Shown here: positions 16,582 through 26,805 of the stretch, piece by piece | Numbering within the stretch: position 1 is the first letter of the stretch | Layout of the letters: each line of letters begins with the position of its first letter | Origin: Campylobacter hyointestinalis subsp. lawsonii | GTDB lineage: Bacteria > Campylobacterota > Campylobacteria > Campylobacterales > Campylobacteraceae | Direction of reading: 5' to 3' | Length of the DNA: 64,000 nucleotides | Assembly (NCBI RefSeq): GCF_013372165.1 | Contig: NZ_CP053828.1 | Coordinates: forward strand, 744,001-808,000 | Translations under genes and position numbers: made by a program | The notes under the pieces: generated by a model | What the model saw: only the letters and a program-made list of their open reading frames with translations | What the model was told of the DNA's origin: nothing | Databases searched by the model: none

Positions 16582-17153
16582 AATATTTATTTATAACATT
16601 AGTTGGCATTTTGCTAAGCGGATGTATAGCAAAACAAGGCATACAAAGTAGATACTACGAGCTTGAAAATGTAGCTAAACCAAATTTCAAATGCGATAGA
16701 AGTGCAAATATAGATGTGTTTATAGATAAGATAAAAATGTTAGATATTTATCAAAGCAGAAATATAATTTATAAGCAAAATAGTCAAATTTCATATCTAA
16801 AAGATGCGAAATTCGCCTCATATCCAAACGTGATGATCTATAAATCTTTGATAGATTATCTACAAAATCACTGCAAATTTAAGCCTGTTTTATCGAGCAA
16901 AGAAGGTTTTTTAAATTTAAAAATAACCATACTAGACATCTACGTCAGCCAAAACGAAGCTAAAATTTCCGCTTTTGTTAGTGTCAATAATGATAAAAAA
17001 GTTCTAGCAAACAGCGTCTTAAGCCAAACAAAAAGTATTGATAAATTTAGCGAAGAAAATGCTATAAATGCACTAAATTTGGCATTAGCTAACATACAAG
17101 ACCAAATTTATGACTTACTAACTTCAGCCTTAATAGCCACTTCTGAGAATTAA
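16578..17153 (+). CDS. ABC-type transport auxiliary lipoprotein
   Basis: This 191-residue lipoprotein has the signal sequence MKYLFITLVGILLSGC, with the lipidated Cys at residue 16. The body resembles the PqiC/ABC_trans_aux family, which works with MCE-domain transport systems at the outer membrane. It overlaps mlaD by 4 nt (ATGA) and is the last gene of the Mla operon. Other outer-membrane partners are not seen in the window. Confidence 0.82.
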   Translation: MKYLFITLVGILLSGCIAKQGIQSRYYELENVAKPNFKCDRSANIDVFIDKIKMLDIYQSRNIIYKQNSQISYLKDAKFASYPNVMIYKSLIDYLQNHCKFKPVLSSKEGFLNLKITILDIYVSQNEAKISAFVSVNNDKKVLANSVLSQTKSIDKFSEENAINALNLALANIQDQIYDLLTSALIATSEN

Positions 17154-17445
17154 ACTTTTTGGAAAGGTAATTTGTGTAAATTTCTCTCTAATTTCTGATT
17201 TGAAGCCACTTCATTTATTTTAATAACTGCTAAAAATAAGGATTTATAGACGCTTATTATTATTAGGAAATCTTTGGCTTTAATTTTAAATTATAGAATT
17301 TAGACTTTGATTTATTGTATAAATAAGCCGTATAATGGGTTTAGAATATATAAAATATATAGATAATTCTTCTAATTACTCTCTCAAAATTTAGCGATAT
17401 TATAAATGGCATTATTTAAATTCTATCAAATTTATAATCGCCATT
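17154..17445. other. Non-coding stretch after the Mla operon
   Basis: AT-rich sequence with no reading frame I can support. It probably belongs to the decayed insertion that continues to about 17915. Confidence 0.4.
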
Positions 17446-17915
17446 TTAATAGTATCTGCTCCATAAATAAGTTTTTGGCTCATTTGCTATTTTATTTCTA
17501 TCTTTGAAAGAGACATATTTTAAAGAATTTCGTATCTGATGAACTACGGCATTAGGAAATAAGCTATTTATTACCTTTAAAATTCCACTTAGATTATCGG
17601 TATAGAATTATTAACTCTATTTTTAATCTCATTAAAAATATCTAGCTAAAATATTGAGCTTTTACTATCTGATGTTTTTTGTATCACTTAGTTCTTAAGC
17701 GTCATATGCGTTTTACAATAACTTCTAGCTTTGTAACTAATTTTTGATTAAAAACTCTTCTTGAAATAGCTATTTTACCATAATTTGTTTTTAGTGTTAT
17801 AACTATTGTGATAGTTTCTAAAATGCTATTATTTTCGTAGGCTAAATGTTCTTGATTACTTACTTCTTCTATGACTTCTTTTAAGATTAGTTTGATTTCT
17901 GGTAAAACCCTTATA
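17446..17915 (-). mobile_element. Remnant of an IS256/Mutator-family transposase
   Basis: On the minus strand two pieces of a transposase can be read in different frames. The upstream one (near 17915-17705) contains LKEVIEEVSNQEHLAYENNS and TLKTNYGKIAISRR, matching the N-terminal region of IS256-type enzymes. The downstream one (near 17600-17446) contains LFPNAVVHQIRNSLKYVSFK, the conserved core block with the VHQIRN motif. Stops and shifts separate them and the acidic catalytic residues are not recoverable. Terminal inverted repeats were not found. The stretch 17916-18286 up to fliP holds nothing I recognise. Confidence 0.75.
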
Positions 17916-18286
17916 TGAGTTTTAAGAGTTTGCTAAGCAATACATAAATCCTTTGTAATTTAAATTTGCATTGAATTCTAAATTTTTAATTAAAGAATTC
18001 AAGGTTATAAATTTGAATTTACATAGTTTGGTTTTTTAAAATTCTTTTTTTGAGACTTCTAATATAAATTTAACTTTCTCAAAATATAAAGAAAGGTCGT
18101 TCATATTGATATCTTGTAATCTAAAATTTGATTACGATTGCTTTTAATTTGTTTAAATTTATTAGTAAATTTAAAATACCATCAAAATTTGATATGTCTA
18201 AGAGATGGTTACTAAATACTGCTTGGTTTATGAAAAAATTTAGACAAAATTTGATAAAATCAGCCATTCAATTTTAAGGCTAGACT

Positions 18287-19021
18287 TTGAGGTTTTTACT
18301 ACTATTTTTATTTGGCTTTGTTGCTGTTTTTGCCGCCGATACGCTCACTGTTCCTACTATAAATTTAACATTAAGCGCACCAGATACGCCCCAGCAGCTA
18401 GTTACTAGCTTAAATGTCTTAATAGTCCTAACGATACTAGCTTTAGCTCCGTCTTTGATCTTTGTTATGACTAGTTTTTTAAGGCTCATTATAGTATTTT
18501 CATTTTTGCGTCAAGCTATGGCAACACAGCAGATGCCACCTACTAGCATACTTATCTCACTTGCTTTGATACTTACGTTTTTCATTATGGAACCAGTAGC
18601 CAAAAAATCATACGATGAGGGTATAAAACCGTATTTAGCCGAGCAGATCAGCTATCAAGAAGCGTTTGAGCTTGGTAGCAAACCATTTAAAGAGTTTATG
18701 GTGAGAAATACTAGAGAAAAGGATTTAGCTCTATTTTATAGGATAAGAGCTCTGCCAAATCCAAAGACTATAGACGACGTGCCATTTAGCGTAGCTGCCC
18801 CTGCGTTTGTCATAAGTGAGCTAAAAACAGCTTTTGAGATAGGATTTTTACTTTATCTTCCTTTTTTAGTCATAGATATGGTAGTAAGCTCTGTGCTTAT
18901 GGCTATGGGTATGATGATGCTACCGCCTACGATGATATCTTTGCCTTTTAAGCTACTGATATTTGTATTAGTAGATGGATGGAATTTGTTAGTTGGAAAT
19001 TTAGTAGAGAGCTTTAAATAG
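18287..19021 (+). CDS. fliP: Flagellar type III export protein FliP
   Basis: FliP forms the core of the export gate in the flagellar basal body. The 244-residue protein has a cleavable signal (MRFLLLFLFGFVAVFAADT), then four membrane segments, with the conserved FIMEPVAKKSYDEGIKPY region and the C-terminal MGMMMLPPTMISLPFKLLIF. The start is TTG at 18287 with AAGG about 7 nt upstream. It stands alone, with the dead transposase upstream and a convergent AEC gene downstream. Confidence 0.95.
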   Translation: MRFLLLFLFGFVAVFAADTLTVPTINLTLSAPDTPQQLVTSLNVLIVLTILALAPSLIFVMTSFLRLIIVFSFLRQAMATQQMPPTSILISLALILTFFIMEPVAKKSYDEGIKPYLAEQISYQEAFELGSKPFKEFMVRNTREKDLALFYRIRALPNPKTIDDVPFSVAAPAFVISELKTAFEIGFLLYLPFLVIDMVVSSVLMAMGMMMLPPTMISLPFKLLIFVLVDGWNLLVGNLVESFK

Positions 19022-19049
19022 TACTAAAAAGACCTAGCTTGGTCATAGA

Positions 19050-19955
19050 TCAAGCTAGAAATAAAAATATGCTAGGTATGCTTATGAAAGTAAATACTAT
19101 GCCAAGAGCGACACTTGAAATAGCTAAGTTGGTATCTAAATTTGCTTTTAGTATCATAGCACTAGCTAAAACCATAGGCGGCATCGCACATTCTATAAGT
19201 CCTATCATCCATTTTTGATCGAAATTTACGCCAAATGAAGACGCTATTATCACAAACAATGCAGGTGCTATCACCATTTTTGCCACTAAAACCACGCTTG
19301 TGCTTTTCCATGCACTTTTTACGCTGTTAAATCCAAGTCCTATTCCAACAGCAAAAAGGGCCACTGGCACAACGCTACTAGCAAACATTTTAAGCGGTGG
19401 AAATATAATATTTGGAAGTTCAAAATTTCTACATATTAGTCCTAATATAAGTGCTACAAACGGCGGGAATTTTAGTATTTTTATCGTATTTTGTATCAAA
19501 GAAACCTTTGCAGGAGCACCAAGCGATAGTATTAGCGGACCTAGTATAGATATAGGAATTCCAGTTGCTAGTTGATCATAAAATATAACTTCATTTATAG
19601 ATTCCTCGCCAAAAAATCCCTGAACGACCGGGATACCAACAAAAAGAGTATTTCCAAAAAGACTAAGTAGCGCCAAACTCACTATAGTAGTTTTTTTAAA
19701 TTTAAATAAAAACCCAAGTCCTACTGCGATAAGAGCTGCTAATATAGATGAGCCAAAACCAGTAAGTATGATATTTATCAAATTTATATCGATATTGACG
19801 TGATAAATTCTATCAAAGATCATAGCAGGAAGTGCAAAACATAAGACAAAATCTATAAATATTATGGCTTGATTTTGTGCTAAAACTTTAGTTTTTTTTG
19901 CCAAATATCCAGACGCTAGAAGTATAAAGATAGAAAACATAGCTTCAAAAACCAT
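19050..19955 (-). CDS. AEC (auxin efflux carrier) family transporter
   Basis: This 301-residue membrane protein has about ten hydrophobic helices in two inverted halves, with the family's characteristic PVQGFFGEESINE and the C-terminal ECAMPPMVLASAMILKANLD. Bacterial members export or exchange small carboxylates such as malate; the substrate here is unknown. It is convergent with fliP (28-nt gap) and divergent from the DAHP synthase gene. Confidence 0.88.
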   Translation of the reverse strand: MVFEAMFSIFILLASGYLAKKTKVLAQNQAIIFIDFVLCFALPAMIFDRIYHVNIDINLINIILTGFGSSILAALIAVGLGFLFKFKKTTIVSLALLSLFGNTLFVGIPVVQGFFGEESINEVIFYDQLATGIPISILGPLILSLGAPAKVSLIQNTIKILKFPPFVALILGLICRNFELPNIIFPPLKMFASSVVPVALFAVGIGLGFNSVKSAWKSTSVVLVAKMVIAPALFVIIASSFGVNFDQKWMIGLIECAMPPMVLASAMILKANLDTNLAISSVALGIVFTFISIPSIFLFLA

Positions 19956-20112
19956 ATTTGATCCTTTTAATATTTTTAGTGGCGAATTATATAACTATTT
20001 CATAAAAGAAAAATTAATTAAAAATAACTTATGTAAAAATAATGTAATTTTTAAATTTAAAAAAAGAAACGTTTAGATATAATCAAAAAACTTATAAAAT
20101 CAAGGTATGATA

Positions 20113-21462
20113 ATGGAAAAATGGACAGTGAATAGCTGGAGAAAGTATAATATTTTACAACAACCTACTTATCCAGATATTAATGAATTAAACAACGTAG
20201 AAAAAAAGATAAAATCTCTTCCGCCACTTGTTTTTGCTGGTGAAGTAAGAAATCTCAAAGAAGAATTAAAAAATGTGACGTTAGGCAATAGCTTTTTACT
20301 TCAAGGCGGAGACTGCGCTGAGAGCTTTGCGAATTTCAGTGCAAATAATATCAGAGATATGTTTAAAGTAATGCTTCAAATGGCGATAGTCCTTACATTT
20401 GCTGGAGGCTGTCCTATCGTAAAGGTAGGTAGGGTGGCAGGGCAGTTTGCAAAACCTAGAAGTAGTGATTTTGAAGAAGTTGGAGGAGTGAAGCTCCCAA
20501 GCTACAGAGGCGACATCATAAATGGTTTTGAGTTTAAAAATGAAGCTAGGGTGCCTGATCCTAAAAGAATGATCGAGGCTTATTATCAAAGCGCTTCTAC
20601 GCTAAATTTACTTAGAGCATTTTCACGTGGAGGACTTGCGAATTTGCACGAAGTTCATCGATGGAATCTTGGCTTTATAAAAAGGGCTGAGATCGGAGAT
20701 AAATTTGAGCTTTTAGCAACTCAGCTAACACAAACGCTAAATTTTATGGAGGCATGTGGCGTTACTACTCAAAATACACCAACACTTAGCGAAACAAAGC
20801 TCTATACGTCTCATGAAGCGCTATTGCTTCCTTATGAAGAGGCTTTAACTCGCATTGATAGTTTAAGTGGCGACTGGTATGACTGCTCTGCTCATATGCT
20901 TTGGATAGGTGAAAGAACAAGGGGAGTAAATGACGCTCATGTACATTTCTTAAGTGGAGTTAAAAATCCTATCGGTTGTAAGATAGGACCAGATGCTAAG
21001 CCTGAAGATATCGTGGCTTTAGCAAACAAACTAAATCCTAGTAATGAGCCAGGACGTCTTAATATCATCATAAGAATGGGTGCTAAAAAGATAGAAGATA
21101 GACTTCCAAATTTACTAAATAGCGTCAAAAAAGAAGGGTTAAATATCCTTTGGAGTATAGATCCGATGCACGGAAACACTCAAAAAGCTAGTAGTGGCTT
21201 TAAAACTCGTGAGTTTAATGACGTAATGAGCGAAGTAAGAAGCTTTTTTGATATACATAAGGCTTGTGGCACGATAGCAGGCGGGGTGCATCTTGAGATG
21301 ACCGGACAAGACGTAACTGAATGTACGGGCGGAGCGTTTAAGGTAACTGAAGAAGCACTTGCTAGCAGATATGAAACTCAGTGCGATCCGCGTCTGAATG
21401 CAGATCAAGCTCTAGAGCTGGCATTTTTAATAGCAGATCTAGTCAAAGAAGCTAGGAAATAA
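20113..21462 (+). CDS. aroF: Class II 3-deoxy-7-phosphoheptulonate synthase
   Basis: This enzyme joins phosphoenolpyruvate and erythrose-4-phosphate, the first step of the shikimate pathway. The plant-like class II signature is clear: WTVNSWR at the start, [10 protein letters not shown], then [14 protein letters not shown], and ECTGG near the end, which contributes metal binding. The length of 449 residues is typical. I chose ATG 20113, which sits 8 nt after AAGG; ATG 20107 is too close to it. A hairpin follows at 21484-21513. Confidence 0.94.
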   Translation: MEKWTVNSWRKYNILQQPTYPDINELNNVEKKIKSLPPLVFAGEVRNLKEELKNVTLGNSFLLQGGDCAESFANFSANNIRDMFKVMLQMAIVLTFAGGCPIVKVGRVAGQFAKPRSSDFEEVGGVKLPSYRGDIINGFEFKNEARVPDPKRMIEAYYQSASTLNLLRAFSRGGLANLHEVHRWNLGFIKRAEIGDKFELLATQLTQTLNFMEACGVTTQNTPTLSETKLYTSHEALLLPYEEALTRIDSLSGDWYDCSAHMLWIGERTRGVNDAHVHFLSGVKNPIGCKIGPDAKPEDIVALANKLNPSNEPGRLNIIIRMGAKKIEDRLPNLLNSVKKEGLNILWSIDPMHGNTQKASSGFKTREFNDVMSEVRSFFDIHKACGTIAGGVHLEMTGQDVTECTGGAFKVTEEALASRYETQCDPRLNADQALELAFLIADLVKEARK

Positions 21463-21483
21463 TCATTAATTATCTGCTTTTTT

Positions 21484-21513
21484 ATCCGCAAACGACGTTT
21501 AGTCATTGCGGAT
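21484..21513. terminator. Hairpin between aroF and plsC
   Basis: ATCCGCAA (21484-21491) pairs perfectly with TTGCGGAT (21506-21513) around a 14-nt loop, between convergent genes. U-runs are weak on both sides, so termination efficiency is uncertain. Confidence 0.45.
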
Positions 21514-21573
21514 ATAAATTCTAGCGCATATCTCATAAAAATCAGCCATACATTATAGGAAGTAGGGCAAAAC

Positions 21574-22251
21574 TCATATATTTTCGTCTAGTATTTTTTG
21601 CATTTTGGCTCTTGTTATCTCTATCCAGTCTTCATTTGATGTATCTACTAAGTCCATATAGATAACTTTTACTTCGCCTTTGCTAAAAGAGAAATTTTTT
21701 GTATCTAGTATCTTTCTTGAATTTACTATAACTATCGGTTGAACTTTTAAATTTAGTTTAGAAACGATAATCTTAGCGCCGCTATGAAATTTTAAAAGTT
21801 TATCGCCTTTACCTCTAGTACCTTCTGGGAACATTGCTACCACGCGACCGTTTTGGATGCGATCTTTTACGTCTTTTACAAGTGTCGTGATAGATCTTGG
21901 ATTATTTCTATCGATAGGGATCATTTTTGGTATGGTTAAAATCTTGCCTAGTATAGGTATATCGCCGATCTCTTTTTTGGCTATCCATGATAAATTTGCA
22001 GGATGTATATCTTCTAAAACAATGATATCTAGCATACTTTGATGGTTCATGATGACTAAATTTGCATCTTTATTTGGGGTTCCTGTGATCTGCATTTTAT
22101 AACCCATAAAATATCTTTGTGCTTTAGCCCATTTTCTTCTGATCTCTCTGTGATGTTTGTTGAACATCCACATCAAAATTACTACTATAGCTATGCTTAT
22201 TACTAGCTCTATCGCGATTAAGATAGTTTTTATTTTATTTAATATCTTCAT
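21574..22251 (-). CDS. plsC: 1-acyl-sn-glycerol-3-phosphate acyltransferase
   Basis: PlsC acylates lysophosphatidic acid to phosphatidic acid at the inner membrane. The catalytic HX4D motif is NHQSMLDI (near residue 69), and the phosphate-binding FPEGTRGKG lies near residue 140. One N-terminal membrane helix (about 10-30) is present. The 225 residues are normal for the family. It overlaps the SH3-protein gene by 17 nt, as the last gene of a run that starts with ctp and the pur genes. Confidence 0.93.
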   Translation of the reverse strand: MKILNKIKTILIAIELVISIAIVVILMWMFNKHHREIRRKWAKAQRYFMGYKMQITGTPNKDANLVIMNHQSMLDIIVLEDIHPANLSWIAKKEIGDIPILGKILTIPKMIPIDRNNPRSITTLVKDVKDRIQNGRVVAMFPEGTRGKGDKLLKFHSGAKIIVSKLNLKVQPIVIVNSRKILDTKNFSFSKGEVKVIYMDLVDTSNEDWIEITRAKMQKILDENI

Positions 22252-23428
22252 TTTTTACCCATCCGATATTTTTATTTTCTAACAATATTTTAGTATATTT
22301 ATCGTTTTTAGACATAACTTTTACAGATTGAGGTTTGTCTGATATGTAAAATATAGTAGAATTATTTGTAGGCAGTATCTTGACTTCTGAGTTTGCTTTT
22401 AGCGTCGCGTCGCTAAAAGGTTTGTTATCATAAAATGAGTAAATTCCAAAAACTATTGCTATGATTAAAGAATAATAGCTTTTTTTAAAGATAAAAAATA
22501 GTAAAAATATAACGATAAGTGAATATATAGTTATATCCTTATAAAGCTCAAACTCACTTTCTTTGGGGTTTAGATTTACTTGAGTACTTAGATCATCATC
22601 TTGCACATCAACATCAAGATTAAATTTTTTAAATTCATCTTCTTTTAAATTGTAGTAGCTAAACTCTATAGATTTTATCTTGTTGTTTGCAATTATAAAG
22701 TAGCTTCCGGTTTGGTTATTGTAATCGCCTTTTATGGATTCTATGCCTTGTTTTTGAAAGTTTGAAGGTATAAAAAATGAGCTGAGATTGCCATTTTTTA
22801 TCTCAAGTTCTAATGTTATTAGATTATTTTCATCATCAAATTTAGAACTTTTTACTTTTTTAACTTCTAGATTATCAGCTACAGTATTTGAGAAATTCTC
22901 TTCTTGTTTTAGATTTTTTATAAGCGGAAGCTTAGGCTTTATACTTGCTTTTTGAAAAAAATTACCATTTCTATTTAGTATTAATGTGATATCTTCGATA
23001 TTTGCAGACTCTTTATTTGCTTCAAACCAAAGAGTTGTATTATACACGCCTTTTTTACTCTGTATCCAGTTTGGTTTTGGATTTAGCCATGATATATCAT
23101 TTGCATTTATGCTAAGATTTAGATCAAAAGCGAGATTGTGCCCTGTGTCTGCTTTTAGATCTAAGCTAAAAATTTGATGGACATATACAGATTTTTTTAT
23201 TTTAGAAACCGACATTTTAGTTTCATTAGGCTCTATATTTTCATAAATTTGAGTTCCAATGGCGTTGTAGTCTGGTTCGTCTGTCGGCGCTATCTTTTTT
23301 ATATCATCTATATTTATCGTTTTCTTTTGTGGTGTGTTTTGCTCACCCACCATATCAAACACACTTACTTCATCTCTAGCAAAAATAAAGCAGACAAGCA
23401 AAACGATTAAAGAAATACTCTTTAACAA
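22235..23428 (-). CDS. Membrane-anchored protein with C-terminal SH3-type domain
   Basis: This 397-residue protein has a signal peptide (MLKSISLIVLLVCFIFA) and a large periplasmic region of beta-rich segments, which looks BatD-like. Two membrane helices follow at about 295-335 and then an SH3b-like tail (TLKANSEVKILPTNNSTIFY ending IGWVKNEDIK). The place in the purQ-plsC run is the same as in other Campylobacter genomes. The function is unknown; SH3b domains often bind cell wall or partner proteins. Confidence 0.7.
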   Translation of the reverse strand: MLKSISLIVLLVCFIFARDEVSVFDMVGEQNTPQKKTINIDDIKKIAPTDEPDYNAIGTQIYENIEPNETKMSVSKIKKSVYVHQIFSLDLKADTGHNLAFDLNLSINANDISWLNPKPNWIQSKKGVYNTTLWFEANKESANIEDITLILNRNGNFFQKASIKPKLPLIKNLKQEENFSNTVADNLEVKKVKSSKFDDENNLITLELEIKNGNLSSFFIPSNFQKQGIESIKGDYNNQTGSYFIIANNKIKSIEFSYYNLKEDEFKKFNLDVDVQDDDLSTQVNLNPKESEFELYKDITIYSLIVIFLLFFIFKKSYYSLIIAIVFGIYSFYDNKPFSDATLKANSEVKILPTNNSTIFYISDKPQSVKVMSKNDKYTKILLENKNIGWVKNEDIK

Positions 23429-24087
23429 ACTAGACCTTTTAGCATTTTCATCCCGTCAGTTCCTCCTAGGATTTCTTCTATGGCACGTTCTGGATGAGGC
23501 ATAAGTCCAAAGATATTTTTTTCTTTGTTACAAATTCCTGCTATATTATCTATCGATCCATTTACGTTTATTAAATTTCCGTTCTCATCGCAGTATTTTA
23601 AAATAACTTGTTCGTTGTCGTATAGTCTTTTTAAGGTATCTTCATCGGTATAATAATTTCCCTCTCCGTGTGCTATGGGGATATTTACCACATCGTTATT
23701 AGCAAAATTTGATAGGAATTTATTGTTGTTTGAGATAACTTTTAGATGATGAAATTTACTTATAAAGCTCATATTTTCATTTCTTCTCATCGCGCCTTCT
23801 AAAAGTCTGGTCTCTAAAAGCATTTGAAAACCGTTGCATATACCTAAAACTAGTCCGCCTTTTTTAGCGTGAGCTACGACAGCACTCATCGCAGGACTAA
23901 ATTTAGATATAGCTGCGGTTCTTAGATAATCTCCATAACTAAAACCGCCCGGTAAAACGATAAGATCTGCATTGATAGTAGTATCTTTATGCCATATTAT
24001 TTGTGTTTGACAACCTAGTTTATCAAATGCGTATTTTGTATCTCTTTCGCAGTTCGTTCCTGGAAAATTTACGATAGCTACTTTCAT
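23422..24087 (-). CDS. purQ: Phosphoribosylformylglycinamidine synthase, glutaminase subunit
   Basis: PurQ releases ammonia from glutamine for the fourth step of purine synthesis. The nucleophile Cys lies in LGICNGFQML (near residue 86), and the His/Glu pair in MPHPERA near residue 198. The 221-residue length is that of the separate small-PurL system, which also needs PurS (encoded next to it) and a PurL outside the window. The stop overlaps the start of the SH3 gene by 7 nt. Confidence 0.96.
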   Translation of the reverse strand: MKVAIVNFPGTNCERDTKYAFDKLGCQTQIIWHKDTTINADLIVLPGGFSYGDYLRTAAISKFSPAMSAVVAHAKKGGLVLGICNGFQMLLETRLLEGAMRRNENMSFISKFHHLKVISNNNKFLSNFANNDVVNIPIAHGEGNYYTDEDTLKRLYDNEQVILKYCDENGNLINVNGSIDNIAGICNKEKNIFGLMPHPERAIEEILGGTDGMKMLKGLVC

Positions 24088-24089
24088 TT

Positions 24090-24320
24090 TTAGCCTTTTA
24101 TGATTTCGTAATCTTCTATGACCGTATTAGCTAATAGTTCTTCGCACATTGTTTTGATATCAGCATCACTGATGTCGTCTTTTAAATTTAGAACGATTTG
24201 TTTTCCGATTCTTACTTCATTTACGCCATCAAAACCGAGTGAGTTAAGAGCATGTTCTACAGCTTTTCCAGCAGGATCTAAAACTCCATTTTTTAAAAAG
24301 ACGTTTATGATAACTTTCAT
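24090..24320 (-). CDS. purS: Phosphoribosylformylglycinamidine synthase subunit PurS
   Basis: This 76-residue structural subunit bridges PurL and PurQ. The family patterns KNGVLDPAGKAVEHALNSLG and NEVRIGKQI are complete. It lies 2 nt upstream of purQ on the minus strand. Confidence 0.95.
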   Translation of the reverse strand: MKVIINVFLKNGVLDPAGKAVEHALNSLGFDGVNEVRIGKQIVLNLKDDISDADIKTMCEELLANTVIEDYEIIKG

Positions 24321-24367
24321 AAAATAAAACCTTTCTTAAAATTTACTCAAGCGAGTCACAAGTCTGT

Positions 24368-25084
24368 TTATGCAAGTATGCGACGAAGAACTTCTTCATA
24401 CGCGACTTTTACACTTCCTAGATCCTGTCTAAATCTATCTTTATCCATTTTTTCATTTGTTACAGCGTCCCAAAAACGACAACTATCAGGGCTTATTTCA
24501 TCTGCAAGTAAGATATTTCCGTCTTTATCCACACCAAATTCAATCTTAAAATCGACTAATTTTAAACCTTTTTCTTTGAAAAATGGAAGCAGTATAGAGT
24601 TTATCTCTCTTCCTAAATGCTTCAATCTATCAAGATCATTTTCGCTTTTTACAAGATCCATGATAAGACAATGTTCGTCATTTACTAAAGGATCACCTAA
24701 AGCATCATCTTTATAATAAAACTCTACTAAAGTAAATGGCAAAATAGTTCCTTCTTTTATAGCAAGTCTTTTACTAAGACTACCGGTTGCTATGTTTCTT
24801 ACTACAACTTCAAGTGGTATGATTTTGCATTTTTTTACGACTTGTTCTGTGTCGCTGATAGTTTCAACAAGTGCGGTTTGTATGCCTTTGCTTGTTAATA
24901 GTTTAAAAAGCGCAGTTGATATTTTGTTATTTAGTGCGCCTTTTCCGCTTTCGCTACCTTTTTTTTCTGCGTTAAATGCGGTTAGATCATCTTTAAACTC
25001 AGCTATCAACAAGTCATCATGTCCTACTACTGACCACATTTTTTTACCTTTACCCTCGTAAATCATCTCTGACTTTTGCATCAT
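24368..25084 (-). CDS. purC: Phosphoribosylaminoimidazole-succinocarboxamide synthase (SAICAR synthase)
   Basis: PurC joins aspartate to CAIR in purine synthesis. The N-terminal [11 protein letters not shown]-binding loop, [14 protein letters not shown] and the C-terminal [12 protein letters not shown] are hallmark motifs. At 238 residues it has the normal bacterial length. There are two adjacent ATG codons at the start, and GGAG precedes the first. It follows the ctp gene by 6 nt and precedes purS by 47 nt. Confidence 0.96.
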   Translation of the reverse strand: MMQKSEMIYEGKGKKMWSVVGHDDLLIAEFKDDLTAFNAEKKGSESGKGALNNKISTALFKLLTSKGIQTALVETISDTEQVVKKCKIIPLEVVVRNIATGSLSKRLAIKEGTILPFTLVEFYYKDDALGDPLVNDEHCLIMDLVKSENDLDRLKHLGREINSILLPFFKEKGLKLVDFKIEFGVDKDGNILLADEISPDSCRFWDAVTNEKMDKDRFRQDLGSVKVAYEEVLRRILA

Positions 25085-25090
25085 TTTCTC

Positions 25091-26386
25091 CTATTTGATG
25101 TTTTTTACTTTGATTGTATCGATTGCCGTTTTTAGTTGTATATCATCATAAATTTCTTTTTTTGTGATGATATTTTTATCGCTCTCATCTTTTTTATTAC
25201 CTTTTTTTGGCTCAATCTTATCAAGCTCACTTTCTAAATGTTGCTTTAAGTCGCTTTCTTTGATATTAAATCCATTATCATCTTCAGTAGGCACTTTTCC
25301 AGGATATACTAAAACATCGGGTTTTACGCCAACTGCTTGGATAGTTCTGCTACTTGGAAGATAGTATCTAGCCACAGTTAGCCTTAAGGCTTCTTCATTG
25401 TCTATAGGCATGACTACTTGCACGCTTCCTTTTCCAAATGTATTTTCACCGACTACGACAGCGCGTTTTAGGTCTTGAAGAGCACCGCTTACTATCTCAC
25501 TAGCACTTGCGCTACCGCCATTTACTAGTATGGCAAGTGGAGCTTTTGTGATCATTTGGTTAGGATTTGCTTCGTAAGCTTCATCTTCGCTTTTACTTCT
25601 TCCTTTTTGTGTGACTATAGTGCCTTTATCTATAAATAAATTTACAAGTCCTACTGCTTGATTTAGTAGTCCGCCTGGATTGTTTCTAAGATCTAAAACT
25701 ATACCTTTGACGTTTGGATATTTTTTAATAAATTCTCTTGCTTTATCTGTAACGTGTTGATCAAACGTAGTAACTCTAAGATATAAGATATCTTCGTCTT
25801 TTATATGTTTTGCTACGACTGATTCTACTGTGATGATATCTCTTTGCATATTTATATCAAATGGTTTTTTCTCACCTTTTCTTACTATAGTTATCGTGAT
25901 AGGAGTTTTTGGCTTACCACGCATTTTATTTACTGCTTCATCTATAGTTATGCCGATAGTTGAGTTTCCATCTATCCTTAGTATGACATCTCCTGCTTTT
26001 ATACCCGCTTTATACGCTGGAGTATCATCTATAGGCGATATGACTGTAAGTGCGCCATCTTTCATACCTACAGTAATACCAAGTCCGCCAAATTCGCCAC
26101 TTGTTTGAATCTGCATATCTTTAAACGCTTTTTGATCTAAAAAGCTTGAGTGTGCATCAAGATTTGACATTAGACCAGCTATAGTTTTATCTACTATCGC
26201 TGTGAAATTTAGATCATCAACGTAATATTTTTCTACTATTGCTATTGTTTTGGTAAGTTTTGCCAAAGCTTCTAATTTATTTGACTGCCCAGTATCTGTC
26301 CCAGCATTTAAATTTACTGCTGTAAAAAGTCCTACTGCAAGAGCCGTCCCAAATCCTAATGCTTGAAATAAATTTTTCTTTTCCAA
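25091..26386 (-). CDS. ctpA: Carboxyl-terminal processing protease (S41 family)
   Basis: This 431-residue periplasmic serine protease has a signal anchor at residues 7-28, then a PDZ domain (about 85-170), then the tail-specific protease core. The catalytic Ser is in GGSASASEIVSG and the Lys in GENTFGKGSVQ. It removes C-terminal tails or degrades periplasmic proteins. It is the first gene of the ctpA-purC-purS-purQ run, an order conserved in Campylobacter. Confidence 0.93.
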   Translation of the reverse strand: MEKKNLFQALGFGTALAVGLFTAVNLNAGTDTGQSNKLEALAKLTKTIAIVEKYYVDDLNFTAIVDKTIAGLMSNLDAHSSFLDQKAFKDMQIQTSGEFGGLGITVGMKDGALTVISPIDDTPAYKAGIKAGDVILRIDGNSTIGITIDEAVNKMRGKPKTPITITIVRKGEKKPFDINMQRDIITVESVVAKHIKDEDILYLRVTTFDQHVTDKAREFIKKYPNVKGIVLDLRNNPGGLLNQAVGLVNLFIDKGTIVTQKGRSKSEDEAYEANPNQMITKAPLAILVNGGSASASEIVSGALQDLKRAVVVGENTFGKGSVQVVMPIDNEEALRLTVARYYLPSSRTIQAVGVKPDVLVYPGKVPTEDDNGFNIKESDLKQHLESELDKIEPKKGNKKDESDKNIITKKEIYDDIQLKTAIDTIKVKNIK

Positions 26387-26805
26387 TTTTCTATCTCCAA
26401 TTTTTAAAAAATCAATTTTATTTAAATTTGCCTAAATTTAAAGTAAAAACAAAGAAATATCTAAATGTCTATATTTTCTGATTTTGTTTTTCTTAATAAA
26501 ATCAAAAAAGATACTAACAAAGTAGTAGTATTGCGCAACAAAAAACGAAGTTAAAATGATAAAACCGATGATTTTTTCCACAATTAATTTAAGAATAATT
26601 ATCATTTTAAGTTATAATTTATTTGCTATTTATTATAATTGAAAATTAAAACTGAATTTTACCGAGGTAATTATTTGAATATTCATATGATAAAAATCAC
26701 GTATAAAAATCGTAAATTACTATTTTTTAGATCACTTTTTATAAATTTATTTAATCCAAAATCTTCATCGTTAGAAGCCTGTAAATTTAAAATTTAAGGA
26801 TAACG
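26387..26805. other. Divergent regulatory region between ctpA and the TonB receptor
   Basis: This AT-rich 419-nt spacer has no coding potential I can support. It contains a Fur-like sequence at 26591-26610 and possible -10 boxes TATAAT at 26613 and 26634 reading toward the receptor gene. The receptor gene has AAGGA just upstream of its ATG. Confidence 0.4.
26591..26610. promoter_or_regulatory. Possible Fur box
   Basis: AAGAATAATTATCATTTTAA partly matches the GATAATGATAATCATTATC consensus (ATAAT and ATCATT elements). Its position just before a -10-like TATAAT, ahead of a TonB-dependent receptor, suits iron control. In AT-rich sequence such matches also arise by chance. Confidence 0.35.
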
